From: Phaeovulum veldkampii DSM 11550
GTDB taxonomy: Bacteria; Pseudomonadota; Alphaproteobacteria; Rhodobacterales; Rhodobacteraceae
Reading direction: 5' to 3'
Length of the DNA stretch: 64,000 nucleotides
NCBI RefSeq assembly: GCF_003034995.1
Contig: NZ_PZKF01000015.1
Coordinates: 1 to 64,000, forward strand
In this document: in pieces, positions 35,173 to 45,122 of the stretch
Position numbering within the stretch: the first letter of the stretch is position 1
How the letters are laid out: each line of letters begins with the position of its first letter
Translations under genes and position numbers: made by a program
Notes under the pieces: model-generated
Told to the model about the DNA's origin: nothing
The model's input: the letters and a program-made list of their open reading frames with translations, nothing else
Databases searched by the model: none

Positions 35173-36183
35173 ATGACCTACCTTTCCGTTGGAGACATGG
35201 CGCAGGCCTATCAACTGCGTCGGCACAATGCCGAGATGAAGACTCTGATGAACCAGTTGACCGACGAGATGATCTCAGGCGCCCGGCAGGATACCGGGGC
35301 GGCAGTGCGCGGCGATTTCACCGCGCTCGCCGGGATCGACCGCTCCCTCGCCGTGCTCGATTCCTATGCCTTCGCGACGACGGAGGCTGCGCAACTCGTT
35401 TCGACGATGCAATCCGCACTGGAGACGATCCAGGCCATGGGTGCCGAGATCGGGGGCACGCTGCTGTCAGCGGCGACCAGTTCCAACCCGACCATGGTCA
35501 GCGTTACCACTGCCGATGCCCGCGAACGGTTTTTGGCCACCGTCGGGGCAATCAACACCAATATCGCAGGGCGACATGTGTTCTCGGGCATGGCCCCGGA
35601 TCGTGCGCCTCTGGCCCCGGCAGAAGACATCTTGGCGGCGCTGACCGCCGCCACCGCAACGGCCACCGATGCCAGCGGTGTCGTCTCTGCGGTTGAGGCC
35701 TGGTTCAACGCCCCTCCGGGTGACGGCGGCTACCTCGATATGGCGTATCGCGGCGGGGCACCGCTGTCGCCACTTTGCACCGGGCCAGGTGAGAGCGCCG
35801 CGTTGGATCTGACCGCCGCCCATTCGCAGATTCGGGCAGCTCTTCAGGGGTTGGCCATCGCGGCTCTCGTCTCTGACGGGGCGCTGGCGGGCGATGCTGT
35901 CGAACAGATGCGGCTGACCCAGGCGGCGGGCGAAAAGGTGATCGGTGCGGAAACAAGTCTGGTTCTGTTGCGGGCAGATATTGGCACGACCGAGGACCGA
36001 CTGGACGAAACCGCCACCCGAAACAGCACCGAAATCGCCAGCCTCAAGATCGCACGCGACCATCTGGTAGCCGCGGACCCCTATGATACCGCCACCGCGC
36101 TCGAAGCGGTTCAGACCCAGATCGAGACCTTGTATACGCTGACCGCACGTCTGTCGCGCCTGTCTTTGGCGGAGTATCTGTGA
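35173..36183 (+). CDS. flgL: Flagellar hook-filament junction protein FlgL
   Basis: The 336-residue protein has flagellin-like N-terminal heptads (AYQLRRHNAEMKTLMNQLTD, DRSLAVLDSYAFATTEAAQL) and a C-terminal coiled coil (TRNSTEIASLKIARDHLVAA, LEAVQTQIETLYTLTARLSR). FlgL joins FlgK to the filament. The frame is complete. It overlaps flgI by 1 base (TGATG). Alphaproteobacterial flagellins look similar, but the position after flgK supports FlgL. Confidence 0.88.
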   Translation: MTYLSVGDMAQAYQLRRHNAEMKTLMNQLTDEMISGARQDTGAAVRGDFTALAGIDRSLAVLDSYAFATTEAAQLVSTMQSALETIQAMGAEIGGTLLSAATSSNPTMVSVTTADARERFLATVGAINTNIAGRHVFSGMAPDRAPLAPAEDILAALTAATATATDASGVVSAVEAWFNAPPGDGGYLDMAYRGGAPLSPLCTGPGESAALDLTAAHSQIRAALQGLAIAALVSDGALAGDAVEQMRLTQAAGEKVIGAETSLVLLRADIGTTEDRLDETATRNSTEIASLKIARDHLVAADPYDTATALEAVQTQIETLYTLTARLSRLSLAEYL

Positions 36184-37280
36184 TGATCCGGCTTCTCGCC
36201 TTTTTGCTGAGCCTGCTTCCGTTTCTGGCAGAGGCCGCGCCGATCCGGATCAAGGATCTGGTCGAATTCGACGGGGTGCGGGGCAATGATCTGGTTGGCT
36301 ACGGCCTTGTCGTGGGGCTGAACGGCACCGGGGACGGCATTCGAAACGCTCCGTTCACCGAAGAAATCATGGCCAATATCCTGGAACGCCTGGGGGTTAA
36401 CGTCAGCGGCGAGCAGTTCCGCCCCAAGAACGTGGCGGCGGTTCTGGTCACCGCGACGCTGCCGCCCTTTGCGCGGGCTGGGGGGCAGATCGACGTCGGC
36501 GTCGCGGCAATTGGCGATGCCAAAAGCCTGCTGGGCGGAACCTTGGTGATGACCCCGCTCAGCGCTGCTGACGGGGCCATCTATGCCGTGGCCCAAGGGA
36601 CGATCATCGCAGGCGGCGCTTCGGTAGAGGGCCAGGGGGCAAGCGTTGTTCAGGGGGTGCCCACCTCGGGGGTCATCCCCTCTGGCGCTCGGGTCGAACG
36701 CGAGATCGCCTTTGATTTCGGCGGTCTGAGGTCCGTCCGCCTGGCGTTGCGGTCTGCCGATTTCACCACCGCAGGACGGATCGAACAGGCCATCAATTCT
36801 GAATTCGGCCGCCGCGTTGCGGTGATGCAGGATGCGGGAACGGTTTCACTAGACCTTGCCGCCGCAAACATGCGCTCCCCCGCCCACGTGCTGGGCCGGG
36901 TCGAAAACCTGACGATCGAGCCAGAGCGGCGGGCCCGCGTTGTGGTCGATCAGCGGTCCGGCACGATCGTGATGGGCGAAGATGTTCGCATTTCGCGGGT
37001 GGCGGTCAGCCAAGGAAACCTGACCCTGAGAATCCGGGAGGAGCCGCTGGCTGTGATGCCCAATCCCTTTGCCGAGGGTGAGACGGTTGTGTTGCCGCGC
37101 ACCGAGGCATCGATCGAAGATGAGCCGGGAATAGGGCTGGCCGAGGTCGCGGGCGGCACCTCGCTTTCTGAAGTGGTTGCTGGGCTGAACGCGCTGGGTG
37201 TCAGCCCACGCGATATGATCGACATACTCAAAAGCATCAATTCCGCCGGGGCGCTACATGCCGAATTTGTGGTGCGTTGA
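36183..37280 (+). CDS. flgI: Flagellar P-ring protein FlgI
   Basis: The 365-residue protein has a signal peptide (LLAFLLSLLPFLAEA) and the FlgI signature IKDLVEFDGVRGNDLVGYGL followed by VVGLNGTGDG. VAAVLVTATLPPFARAGGQI and VVVDQRSGTIVMGEDVRIS are also conserved. It forms the periplasmic P ring around the rod. It is coupled to flgL (stop and start share one base), and a GTG one codon earlier is possible. No flagellar gene follows; instead the sequence decays into remnants. Confidence 0.95.
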   Translation: MIRLLAFLLSLLPFLAEAAPIRIKDLVEFDGVRGNDLVGYGLVVGLNGTGDGIRNAPFTEEIMANILERLGVNVSGEQFRPKNVAAVLVTATLPPFARAGGQIDVGVAAIGDAKSLLGGTLVMTPLSAADGAIYAVAQGTIIAGGASVEGQGASVVQGVPTSGVIPSGARVEREIAFDFGGLRSVRLALRSADFTTAGRIEQAINSEFGRRVAVMQDAGTVSLDLAAANMRSPAHVLGRVENLTIEPERRARVVVDQRSGTIVMGEDVRISRVAVSQGNLTLRIREEPLAVMPNPFAEGETVVLPRTEASIEDEPGIGLAEVAGGTSLSEVVAGLNALGVSPRDMIDILKSINSAGALHAEFVVR

Positions 37281-37443
37281 GCAATTGGCAGCGCCCGCTC
37301 GCCGCCACAACGCATGATTCCGGCGGGGGGGGGCCTGCCGCAGCGGCTCCGCTTTTGACGAAACGCTCTGATCTTGACCGCGGACGCACCGGAAAGAGGG
37401 AAGGCTTTTCGGGGTGATCACACCCAGCCGCACCGCAGGGCGC

Positions 37444-37863
37444 GATCATGCGGATCATGTCCGCTCGGTCGCCCAGTCATCGCGCTTTTGGGGCGGGCAC
37501 TTTTCGCTGCATCTTGGAAACGGTCACATCTGCATTACAAGGTCGATCCCGGCATGCGCACCCGGAGGGAGACGGCGGGGCTGCTGTTGCGGCTGGACGC
37601 CCCCGCGCTGTTGCGGCTGGCGCGCACCGCGGGCGAGGTGGGTAGCAGCGTGCCGCTGACCGATGCAAAGGGGTCGGTTCTGGATGAACGGTTCCGCCCA
37701 GCCGATCACGGATTTTTTCACGAGGCCGGGCTGGTGTCTGACACCGACTGAAGCGAGGAGCGCTGGAGGACCAACGGCATCGGCACCTGCCTGATCGAGG
37801 GGCGCTCGGTCGTGGTGCATCGGGATCAGAATTTCCGCGCCATAAATACCGCGCTGGCCTCGC
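37444..37863 (+). pseudogene. Remnant of an AcoR-type sigma-54-dependent activator (N-terminal GAF part)
   Basis: DHADHVRSVAQSS at 37444 matches the start of AcoR-like activators. In another frame from about 37540, LHYKVDPG and LRLDAPALLRLARTAGEVGS lead to a TGA at 37749-37751, where the family has Trp. The same frame then reads RTNGIGTCLIEGRSVVVHRD and NFRAINTAL, the hallmark GAF segment. The central AAA+ domain and the HTH are absent, because aldehyde dehydrogenase sequence begins about 30 bases later. At least one frameshift, one stop and a large deletion are present. The bases between flgI and this remnant (37281-37443) contain a run of nine G at 37325-37333 and no recognisable gene. Confidence 0.75.
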
Positions 37864-37888
37864 AATTTCAGGGGCGACTGGTGTCACC

Positions 37889-38705
37889 GTTCCGTGCCGC
37901 TATGACAACTTCATCAACGGCAGGTTTCGTGCGCCCAATGCCGGGCGCTAACGCACCAACACCACGCCGTTGACCGGCGCCGCGCTCAGGGACATCGCCC
38001 GTTCGGATACCTCCGACATCGCGGCGGCGCTGGATGCCGCCCATGCCGCCAAGGACCGCTGCGCCCACACCAGCGCGACCGAACGCGCCAATATCGTAAA
38101 TCAGATCGCCGACCGGATGGAGGCGAACCTTGAGCTGCTGGGGGTGGCCAGAATCTGTAACAACAGCAAACCGATCCGCGAGATGCGGGCCGCCGACCTG
38201 CCGCTGGCGATTGACCACTTCGGCTATTTCACAAGCTGCGCGCGCAGAAGAGCGCGCTGAGCCAGATCAACCAAGACACCGTAGCCGATCACTTCCACAA
38301 GCTTTGGGCGTGGTGGCGCACATCCTCCCGTGGAACTTTCGGTTCTTGATGTCCTGCCGGAAGCTGACCCCCGCGCCGGCGGCAGACAATTGCGTGGCGC
38401 CGAAGCCCGCCGAACAGACCGCGGCCTCGATCCTCGTCTGGGCTGAACTGATCGGCAATCTGCCGTCGCCGGGGGTGCGGAACATCGTGAACGGCTTTGC
38501 GCTTGAAGCGGGCAAACCGCTGGCCTCCAGCGCGGACATCGCCATGATCGCATTCACCGGCGAGACGACCACGGGGCAGCTGATCATGCAATCTTCCAGC
38601 GAAAATCTGTTTCCGGTGACACTGGGACCGGGAGGCATGTTTTCGCTGGGTAACGGGCTTCTGACCCGCTCCAATCTGTGCGACCGGGGCGGGTCTTCGG
38701 GCTGA
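37889..38705 (+). pseudogene. Remnant of an NAD-dependent aldehyde dehydrogenase (AcoD/ExaC-like)
   Basis: YDNFINGRF starts at 37901 in the frame that then hits TAA at 37949-37951 and continues with PLTGAALRDIARSDTSDIAA, ERANIVNQIADRMEANLELL and IREMRAADLPLAIDHFGYF. Near 38260-38300 the homology moves to another frame with LGVVAHILPWNFRF, KPAEQTAASILVWAELIG and IAFTGETTTGQLIMQ. It degenerates at SENLFPVTLGPGG, just where the catalytic Glu should follow, and the Cys-containing half is missing. Intact enzymes have about 506 residues. The pair with an AcoR-type activator is typical of acetaldehyde/ethanol oxidation loci. Confidence 0.85.
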
Positions 38706-38749
38706 TGCCGTGCTACGGTGCTGGCCCGAAAATGCCACGCGGTCTGTTG

Positions 38750-41200
38750 TTACACCTTCACGCGTGTCATTTTCGGGTCGAAAAACGGCTCCAGCGAGAC
38801 GGTGCAGGGCACCAGCACCGAGGCGACCTCGAGTTCATAGCGACCGCTCAGAATGTAATCCTCGCTCACCCCCTCGGGGTTGCGGACATAGCCATAGCCC
38901 ACGGGGCGGCCCAGCGTATGGCCAAACCCGCCCGACGACAGCCAGCCCACCCGCTGCCCGTCGCGGTAGATCGTCTCACGCCCCAAAAGCACCACCTCCG
39001 GGTCATCGACGGCAAAGCCCGCAAGGCGCTTTTTCACGCCGCCCGCCAATTGCGCCGCCACCGCCTCGCGCCCCTTGAAGGGGATGCCCGATTTCATCTT
39101 GCAAGCCCAGGCCAGCCCTGCCTCGACTGGCGTGTGGTCCGGCCCGATGTCGGCACCCCAGGCGCGGTAGCCCTTTTCCAGCCGCAGCGTCTCGATGGCG
39201 CGGTAGCCCGCATTGATCAGCCCCAGCGGTGCGCCCGCGGCCATCAGCGCCTCATAGACGGTCACGGCGAATTCGGTGGGCATGTGCAATTCCCACCCCA
39301 GTTCGCCCACATAGGTCACGCGCAGCGCCAGCACCGGGCAGCCGGCAATGGCGATGCGCCGCGCGGTGCCGAAGGGGAAGGCGGCGTTTGACACGTCATC
39401 CTCGGTGACCGACTGCAAGATGTCGCGCGCGCGCGGCCCCATCAGCGACAGCACCGCAAAGCCCGAGGTGACATCGACCAGTTGCGCATTGCAGCCCTCG
39501 GGCAGGGTGCGGGCGATCCAGTCGAAATCATGCGTGGCAAAGCCGGTTCCAGTGACGATGTAGAATTCGTCACGCGCCACCCGCGCCACGGTCAGGTCGC
39601 ATTCGATGCCGCCGTGATCGTTCAGCATCTGGGTATAGGTCAGGCTGCCCACGGCACGGTCAACATTGTTCGCCGCCACCCAGTTCATCGCGCGGGCGGC
39701 ATCAGGGCCTTTCAGCGTGAACTTGGCAAACGAAGTCTGGTCGATCAGCACCGCCGCGGTGCGGCAGGCGTGGTGTTCGCGGCCCACCGCATCGAACCAG
39801 CCGGGGCGGTCGTAGGAATAGACATCCCGTGCCACCTCTCCCGCGGCCAGATCGGCAAACCAGTTGGGCCTTTCCCAACCCAGCTTTTCGCCAAAGCAGG
39901 CCCCGGCGGCCTTGAGGTGCGCATACAGCGGCGAGCGGCGGGCAGGGCGGCCCGAGGCGTGTTCCTCGGACGGCCAGGCGATGGTGTAGTGCTTGCCGTA
40001 GGCCTCCAGCGTGCGGGTGCGCACCCAGTCGGTCGACTGATGCACCCGGCCAAAGCGACGGATATCGACGGGCCACAGATCGAACGGCGCCGCACCCTTG
40101 GCCACCCATTCAGCCAGCGCCATGCCCGCGCCCCCGCCCGCGGCGATGCCAAAGGCGTTGAAGCCTGCACCAACGAACAGGTTTTTCAACTCGGGCGCCT
40201 CGCCCAGAATGAAATTGCCGTCTGGGGTAAAACTTTCCGGCCCATTGATCAGTTGCTTGATGCCCGCCGTTTCCAGCGCGGGCACACGGCCAATGGCAAG
40301 ATCCATGAACTGTTCGAAATGGTCGAAATTCGAGGTCAGCAATTCGTAATGGAACCCCTCAGGGATGCCCTTTTGCGCCCAGGGCACGGGGTTCGGTTCA
40401 TACCCGCCCATCACCAGCCCACCGACCTCTTCCTTCCAGTAGGTCAGCCGGTCCGGGTCGCGCAGGGTCGGCAGGCCGGGGGTGATGCCGGGGATGCGTT
40501 CGGTGATCATGTATTGATGTTCCACCGATACCAGCGGCACATTCACCCCCACGGTCGCGGCCAGTGTCCGCGTCCACTGCCCGGCACACAGGATAACCTT
40601 TTCGCATTCGATCGTGCCTGCGGGCGTTTCCACCCCGCGGATGCGGCCGTCATCCACGATGATGCGGGTGACGGGGGTATCCTCGAAAATCTTGACCCCG
40701 GCCATACGCGCCCCGCGCGCAAGAGACTGGGTGATATCCGACGGGTTCGCCTGCCCGTCGGTGGGCAGGAAGGCCGCACCCTTAAGATCGTCGATGGTCA
40801 TCAGCGGCCACAGATCCTGCGCCTCCTTCGGCGTCAGCAGCTGCATTTCCAGCCCGAAGGAATGGGCGGTGGTGGCCTGCCGCTTGACCTCGGTCCAGCG
40901 TTCGTCATTGCAGGCCAGCCGCAGCCCGCCGTTCATCTTCCAGCCGGTTTGCAGGCCGGTTTCCGCCTCCAGCCGATTGTAAAGATCGACCGAATAGCCC
41001 AGCAACTGCGTGATATTGGCCGATGTGCGCAACTGCCCAACCAGCCCCGCCGCATGGAAGGTGGTGCCCGAGGTCAGCTTCTTGCGTTCCAGCAGCACCG
41101 TGTCTGTCCAGCCGAGCTTTCCCAGATGGTAAGCGGTCGAGCATCCGACGATGCCACCGCCAATAATGACGGCCTTCGCCGTGGTGGGTAGGTCTGCCAT
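38750..41200 (-). CDS. GcvT-family FAD-dependent oxidoreductase (dimethylglycine/sarcosine dehydrogenase-like)
   Basis: The 816-residue protein has an N-terminal FAD domain (AVIIGGGIVGCSTAYHLGKL, then GTTFHAAGL with His49 at the covalent FAD site of the family), a DAO catalytic domain, and a C-terminal aminomethyltransferase-like (GCV_T) region (GAFLP-type folate segments, YVGELGWELHMP, RAIETLRLEKGYRAWGADIG). Relatives oxidatively demethylate dimethylglycine or sarcosine and pass the one-carbon unit to tetrahydrofolate. The ATG at 41200 follows GAGGAC. It is 7 bases downstream of the choline-kinase-like gene and last in the ABC transporter operon. The methylated amine substrate is not determined. 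Confidence 0.87.
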   Translation of the reverse strand: MADLPTTAKAVIIGGGIVGCSTAYHLGKLGWTDTVLLERKKLTSGTTFHAAGLVGQLRTSANITQLLGYSVDLYNRLEAETGLQTGWKMNGGLRLACNDERWTEVKRQATTAHSFGLEMQLLTPKEAQDLWPLMTIDDLKGAAFLPTDGQANPSDITQSLARGARMAGVKIFEDTPVTRIIVDDGRIRGVETPAGTIECEKVILCAGQWTRTLAATVGVNVPLVSVEHQYMITERIPGITPGLPTLRDPDRLTYWKEEVGGLVMGGYEPNPVPWAQKGIPEGFHYELLTSNFDHFEQFMDLAIGRVPALETAGIKQLINGPESFTPDGNFILGEAPELKNLFVGAGFNAFGIAAGGGAGMALAEWVAKGAAPFDLWPVDIRRFGRVHQSTDWVRTRTLEAYGKHYTIAWPSEEHASGRPARRSPLYAHLKAAGACFGEKLGWERPNWFADLAAGEVARDVYSYDRPGWFDAVGREHHACRTAAVLIDQTSFAKFTLKGPDAARAMNWVAANNVDRAVGSLTYTQMLNDHGGIECDLTVARVARDEFYIVTGTGFATHDFDWIARTLPEGCNAQLVDVTSGFAVLSLMGPRARDILQSVTEDDVSNAAFPFGTARRIAIAGCPVLALRVTYVGELGWELHMPTEFAVTVYEALMAAGAPLGLINAGYRAIETLRLEKGYRAWGADIGPDHTPVEAGLAWACKMKSGIPFKGREAVAAQLAGGVKKRLAGFAVDDPEVVLLGRETIYRDGQRVGWLSSGGFGHTLGRPVGYGYVRNPEGVSEDYILSGRYELEVASVLVPCTVSLEPFFDPKMTRVKV

Positions 41201-41207
41201 GATGTCC

Positions 41208-42089
41208 TCAGGTTTCCTCGAATGCGTCCAGCGCGGCGCGATAGGCCGCAAGGTTGGTTTCGGTATAGGCGGCGAAGTCGAAGTCGAGTTCGGAGTAGAG
41301 TTCCGACACCATCGACCACAGCGTTTCGCGCAAGGCCGAGGCGCATTTCATCGCCCGATAGCGCCGCCACAGGCCCGCGTCGGGGGCACGGTCGAAATAG
41401 GCCTCCAGCATCGCGGTTTCCTGTGCGGGGCTCAGGCCGTTGTTCGCGGCCAAGCCGCCCAGATCGAACAGGGGCGAATTGAAACCGGCATAGTCCCAGT
41501 CGATCAGCCACAGCCTGTTGCCGTCATCCAGAAGGTTGGCGGGCAACAGATCGTTATGACCAAAGATCAGGTCGATCGGCCCCACCGCAGCCTCCAGCCG
41601 CTCGGCCACCCGCAACACTTCGGGCAGGCGCGGGCTATGGCGGCTGTCGCCGTCCTTCAGCGTGGCGGCATAGTCGCGGATGACGTGAAACACCCAGAAC
41701 ATCAGCGCCGGTCCGCGCAGATGGCGCGGTATCTCGCGATGCGCGCGCGCGACCAGCGGCAGGATACGATCCAGCATCCCCGGCGCGCGCACATCCTCGG
41801 CCGAGAGGGTGCGGGCCTCGATATAGTCGATCACCAGCGCACCGGGTTCGTGATACAGCACCGCAGGCGAGATGCCCGCGGCATGGGCGGCGCGGGCCGC
41901 AGCCAGTTCGTTGAAGCGCATCACCTGATGCACCGGAATATCGTCGCCGATCCGCACCACGGCGCGGCGGCGGGCATCGGTCACCACGAAATTCACATTG
42001 GTAATGCCGCCGCCCAGGGGTTCGGCGGTGACAGGTCCCTGCCAGATCGGCAAGGACAGCGCGCGGGTCAGGGCGGGGGTGCGGCTCAT
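41208..42089 (-). CDS. Choline-kinase-like phosphotransferase
   Basis: The 293-residue protein is a member of the choline/ethanolamine kinase and aminoglycoside phosphotransferase fold. The nucleotide loop LGGGITNVNFVV, the catalytic FGHNDLLPANLLDDG and the metal-binding LIDWDYAGFN are intact. It is expected to phosphorylate a small hydroxylated amine such as choline in the cytoplasm. It overlaps the permease stop by 4 bases and precedes the demethylating flavoenzyme, so its substrate probably enters through this transporter. Thiamine kinase or another small-molecule kinase activity is possible. Confidence 0.83.
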   Translation of the reverse strand: MSRTPALTRALSLPIWQGPVTAEPLGGGITNVNFVVTDARRRAVVRIGDDIPVHQVMRFNELAAARAAHAAGISPAVLYHEPGALVIDYIEARTLSAEDVRAPGMLDRILPLVARAHREIPRHLRGPALMFWVFHVIRDYAATLKDGDSRHSPRLPEVLRVAERLEAAVGPIDLIFGHNDLLPANLLDDGNRLWLIDWDYAGFNSPLFDLGGLAANNGLSPAQETAMLEAYFDRAPDAGLWRRYRAMKCASALRETLWSMVSELYSELDFDFAAYTETNLAAYRAALDAFEET

Positions 42090-44046
42090 GCGTGTCCCTC
42101 TCCGGTCAGGCCAAGGCGGGCACGGGCCCCGGCGGCACCCGCGGCAATCAGCCGGTCGGCGATTATGGCGATGGCAGCGATCGACAGGCCCGCCACCAGC
42201 CCCGCCCCGGTATCGGCGCGGGTCAGGGCGATATAGACCTCCTGCCCCAGATCGCGGGTGCCGACGAGCGCGGTGATGACCAACATCGAAAGCGCCAGCA
42301 TGATCGTCTGGTTCAGGCCCAAAAGCATGTCGGGCAGCGCACTGGGCAGCCGGATACGGGTCAGTATCTGGAACCGCGTGCAGCCGCAGACCTGCCCGGC
42401 CTCGATCAGTTCGGGCGGAACTGATCGCAGCCCATGCGCAGTATAGCGCACCGCAGGCGCCAGCGCATACAGCACCACCGCGATCATCGCCGAAAAGTCG
42501 CCCACCCGGAACAGCATCACCACCGGGATCAGGTAGACGAAACTGGGCAGCGTTTGCAGCGTGTCGATCATCAGCACGATAGCGCGCCCCGCACGGTCGC
42601 TTGCCGCCGCCAGGATGCCCAGCGGCACCCCGATCAACCCGGCAATCACCACCGACACGCCGCACAGGTAAAGCGTGGTCATCGCCTGTTCCCACAACCC
42701 GGTCATTGCCAGAAACAGGCTGAGGCCAAGGCACAGCGCCGCCAGCCTGCGCCCGCCCAACTGCCAACCCGCCAGCGTGACCAGCGCCACCACCCAGGGC
42801 CAGGGCAGCGCCAGCAACAACCGCTTTACCGGCAGCAGCACATGAACCAAAAGCGCGGTCTTCACCGCCTCAAGCTGGTCGAAATACTGGGTGTTGAGGG
42901 TGCGCACCAGATCGGACCAGAACCCCTTGGTCGAAATCACCGCCTCCTTCGGCCAGTCCTGCGCGGCTGGCACGACCAGCCCCAGCGCGGTGATCGCCAG
43001 CGCCACCCCCAGCACCGACAGAACAAGCCGGTGGCGGCGGGCAAAGCTGCCGCCGGTCGCTGCTGGGCCGCGGGTGCGGTCGGCCACCGCATGGGCCAGC
43101 CGATCCAGCGCGATGGCCAGTGCGGTGATCGCCAGCCCCGCCTCGACACCCGCGCCGATATCCAGCCGCCGCAGCGCGTTGAGCACATCAAACCCCAACC
43201 CCCGGCCCCGATCATCGAGGCGATGATGACCATGTTCAGGCTCAGCATGATGACCTGATTGACCCCCACCATCAGGTCGGGCAGCGCCGCGGGCAGCAGC
43301 ACCTTGGCCAGCCGCTGCCGCCCGGTGCAGCCCGCCATCCGGGCAAATTCGTCCAGTTCGGTGGGCACCGAACGCAGCGCCAGCGTGGTCACGCGCACCA
43401 TCGGCGGCATCGCATAAAGCACCGTGGCCACCAGCGCCGCCACCGGACCAAAGCCGAACAGAAACAGGATCGGCACCAGATAGGCGAAAATCGGCACCGT
43501 CTGCATCAGGTCCAGCACAGGGGCGATAACGCGATCCAGCCGCGGCACCCAGAAGGCGATGATCCCCAGGGCCAACCCCGCCACCGCCCCGATCGGCACC
43601 GCGATCAGGATCGAGGCGAGCGTGACCATCGCGCTGTCCCACCGCCCGAAAGCGGCAAGATAGAGAAAGCAGGCCGCAACCAGCGCGGCAAGCCGCCAGC
43701 CCTGCGCCCACCAGCCCAGCGCGGCGGCGGCCATCGTCACAGCCAGCCAGCCAAAGGGTGGCACCAGCGTCACCGCGCGCGACCCGCGCCCTTCGCTCAC
43801 GCCTTCGACCAGCGCGATCCGCGCCGCCTGATAGGGCAGGTCGATCAGCGCCGCAAACGCGCGCGTTGCGTCCTGGAAGGTGAACAGCCCAAAGGTCGCC
43901 TCATTCACCAGCCAGCCCATCGCCGCGCTGATCGCACCGGCCATATCTGGGCGCATCGCATTGGGCACCGGCAGCGGGCCAACGAGCCAGGCCAGCAGCA
44001 GCGAGGCCGCAAACAGCGCAGGCCACAGGGCAAGCGCCCCCCTCAC
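42086..44046 (-). pseudogene. Fused double permease of a quaternary-amine ABC transporter, frameshifted
   Basis: The gene starts at the GTG at 44046 (overlapping the ATPase stop) with one binding-protein-dependent permease domain (DRVIAPVLDLMQTVPIFAYL, LNMVIIASMIGAGG). It loses frame at about codon 281 and continues in the next frame with GLGFDVLNALRRLDIGAGVE and a complete second permease domain (VLMIDTLQTLPSFVYLIPVV, NQTIMLALSMLVITALVGTR). One missing base in the C5 tract at 43199-43203 explains the break; restoring it gives about 653 residues. Tandem permeases of the ProW/OpuAB type form the membrane channel for betaine or choline. Sequencing error, recent mutation and slippage are all possible. 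Confidence 0.85.
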
Positions 44047-45065
44047 TGCGCGCGCCCCAGCAGAACGTCGATCACCGCGCGGGCGCCGACATGGCCCAGC
44101 ACGGCACCGTCATCGTCCAGCACAGCATGGGGCAGCGCAGCGCCCTCGATCTGCGCGGCCACCGCCTCAACCCGTGCCGAGGCCGGCAGGCTGCCCGCAA
44201 CCGCCGCCGCAGACCCCGGCGTCAGGATGCGCCCCAGCGTCACCACCTTGGCGCGCGGCACATGGGCGGTGAACTCGGCCACATAATCGTCGGCCGGGTT
44301 CAGCACCAGTTCCTCGGGTGTGGCAATCTGGATCAGCGCGCCATCCTTCATGATCGCGATGCGGTCGGCCAGCCGGATCGCCTCGTCGAAATCATGGGTG
44401 ATGAAAACGATGCTTTTCTTCAGTTTTCGTTGAATCCGCAAAAACTCGTCCTGCATCTCGCGCCGGATCAGCGGGTCCAGTGCCGAAAAGGGTTCGTCCA
44501 GAAACCAAAGCTCGGGTTCAACCGCGAGACTGCGGGCGATGCCCACGCGCTGTTGCTGGCCGCCCGACAACTGGCGCGGATAATGCCCCTCGCGCCCGGT
44601 CAGACCGACAAGGCCGATCACCTCGGCGGCTCGCGCCTCGCGCGCCGCGCGCGCAACGCCCTGCACCTCCAGCGGAAAGGCCACGTTCTGCAACACGGTC
44701 AGATGCGGCAACAGGGCAAAATGCTGAAACACCATCCCCATCTTGTGCCGCCTGATCTCGATCAGCTCGCGCGGGGTGGCCTTGAGCAGATCGCGCCCGT
44801 TGAACAGGATTTCCCCGGCCGACGGTTCGATCAGCCGGGCAAGGCAGCGGATCAGCGTCGATTTGCCAGACCCAGACAGGCCCATGATCACGAAAATCTC
44901 GCCCTCGCGCACATCAAGGGTGGCCGCGCGCACCGCGCCCACATGATGGCTCGCGCGGATCGTGGCCATGTCGGGCACCGCCCCCCCGGCCAGCAGCCGT
45001 TCGGGATGCGGCCCGTAGATTTTCCAGATATTCCGGCAGGCAAGCTTGACGGGGACGTTGTGCAT
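44043..45065 (-). CDS. Quaternary-amine ABC transporter ATP-binding protein (ProV/OpuAA-like)
   Basis: The 340-residue ATPase has Walker A GLSGSGKSTLIRCL, signature LSGGQQQRVGIARSLA, Walker B ELWFLDEPFSALDPL and the switch His in VFITHDFDEAIRLAD. The C-terminal 80 residues resemble a CBS-like regulatory extension found in ProV. It energises import of a betaine- or choline-like solute. It is downstream of the binding-protein gene by 57 bases and overlaps the permease start by 4 bases (GTGA). Confidence 0.92.
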   Translation of the reverse strand: MHNVPVKLACRNIWKIYGPHPERLLAGGAVPDMATIRASHHVGAVRAATLDVREGEIFVIMGLSGSGKSTLIRCLARLIEPSAGEILFNGRDLLKATPRELIEIRRHKMGMVFQHFALLPHLTVLQNVAFPLEVQGVARAAREARAAEVIGLVGLTGREGHYPRQLSGGQQQRVGIARSLAVEPELWFLDEPFSALDPLIRREMQDEFLRIQRKLKKSIVFITHDFDEAIRLADRIAIMKDGALIQIATPEELVLNPADDYVAEFTAHVPRAKVVTLGRILTPGSAAAVAGSLPASARVEAVAAQIEGAALPHAVLDDDGAVLGHVGARAVIDVLLGRAQ

Positions 45066-45122
45066 TGGGGGCGGTGCCTTTGGCGCTGGGGTGGCCCGGC
45101 CCCGCAGGGCCGGGCCAGACTG

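Noticed and set aside
39482-41191. 569-codon plus-strand frame within the GcvT-family gene region
   Set aside because: It is a shadow of the 816-residue flavoenzyme on the minus strand and has no homology signature.
43199-43203. Phase-variation contingency tract
   Set aside because: A run of five identical bases is too short to switch at high frequency; I keep error, recent mutation or rare slippage as explanations.
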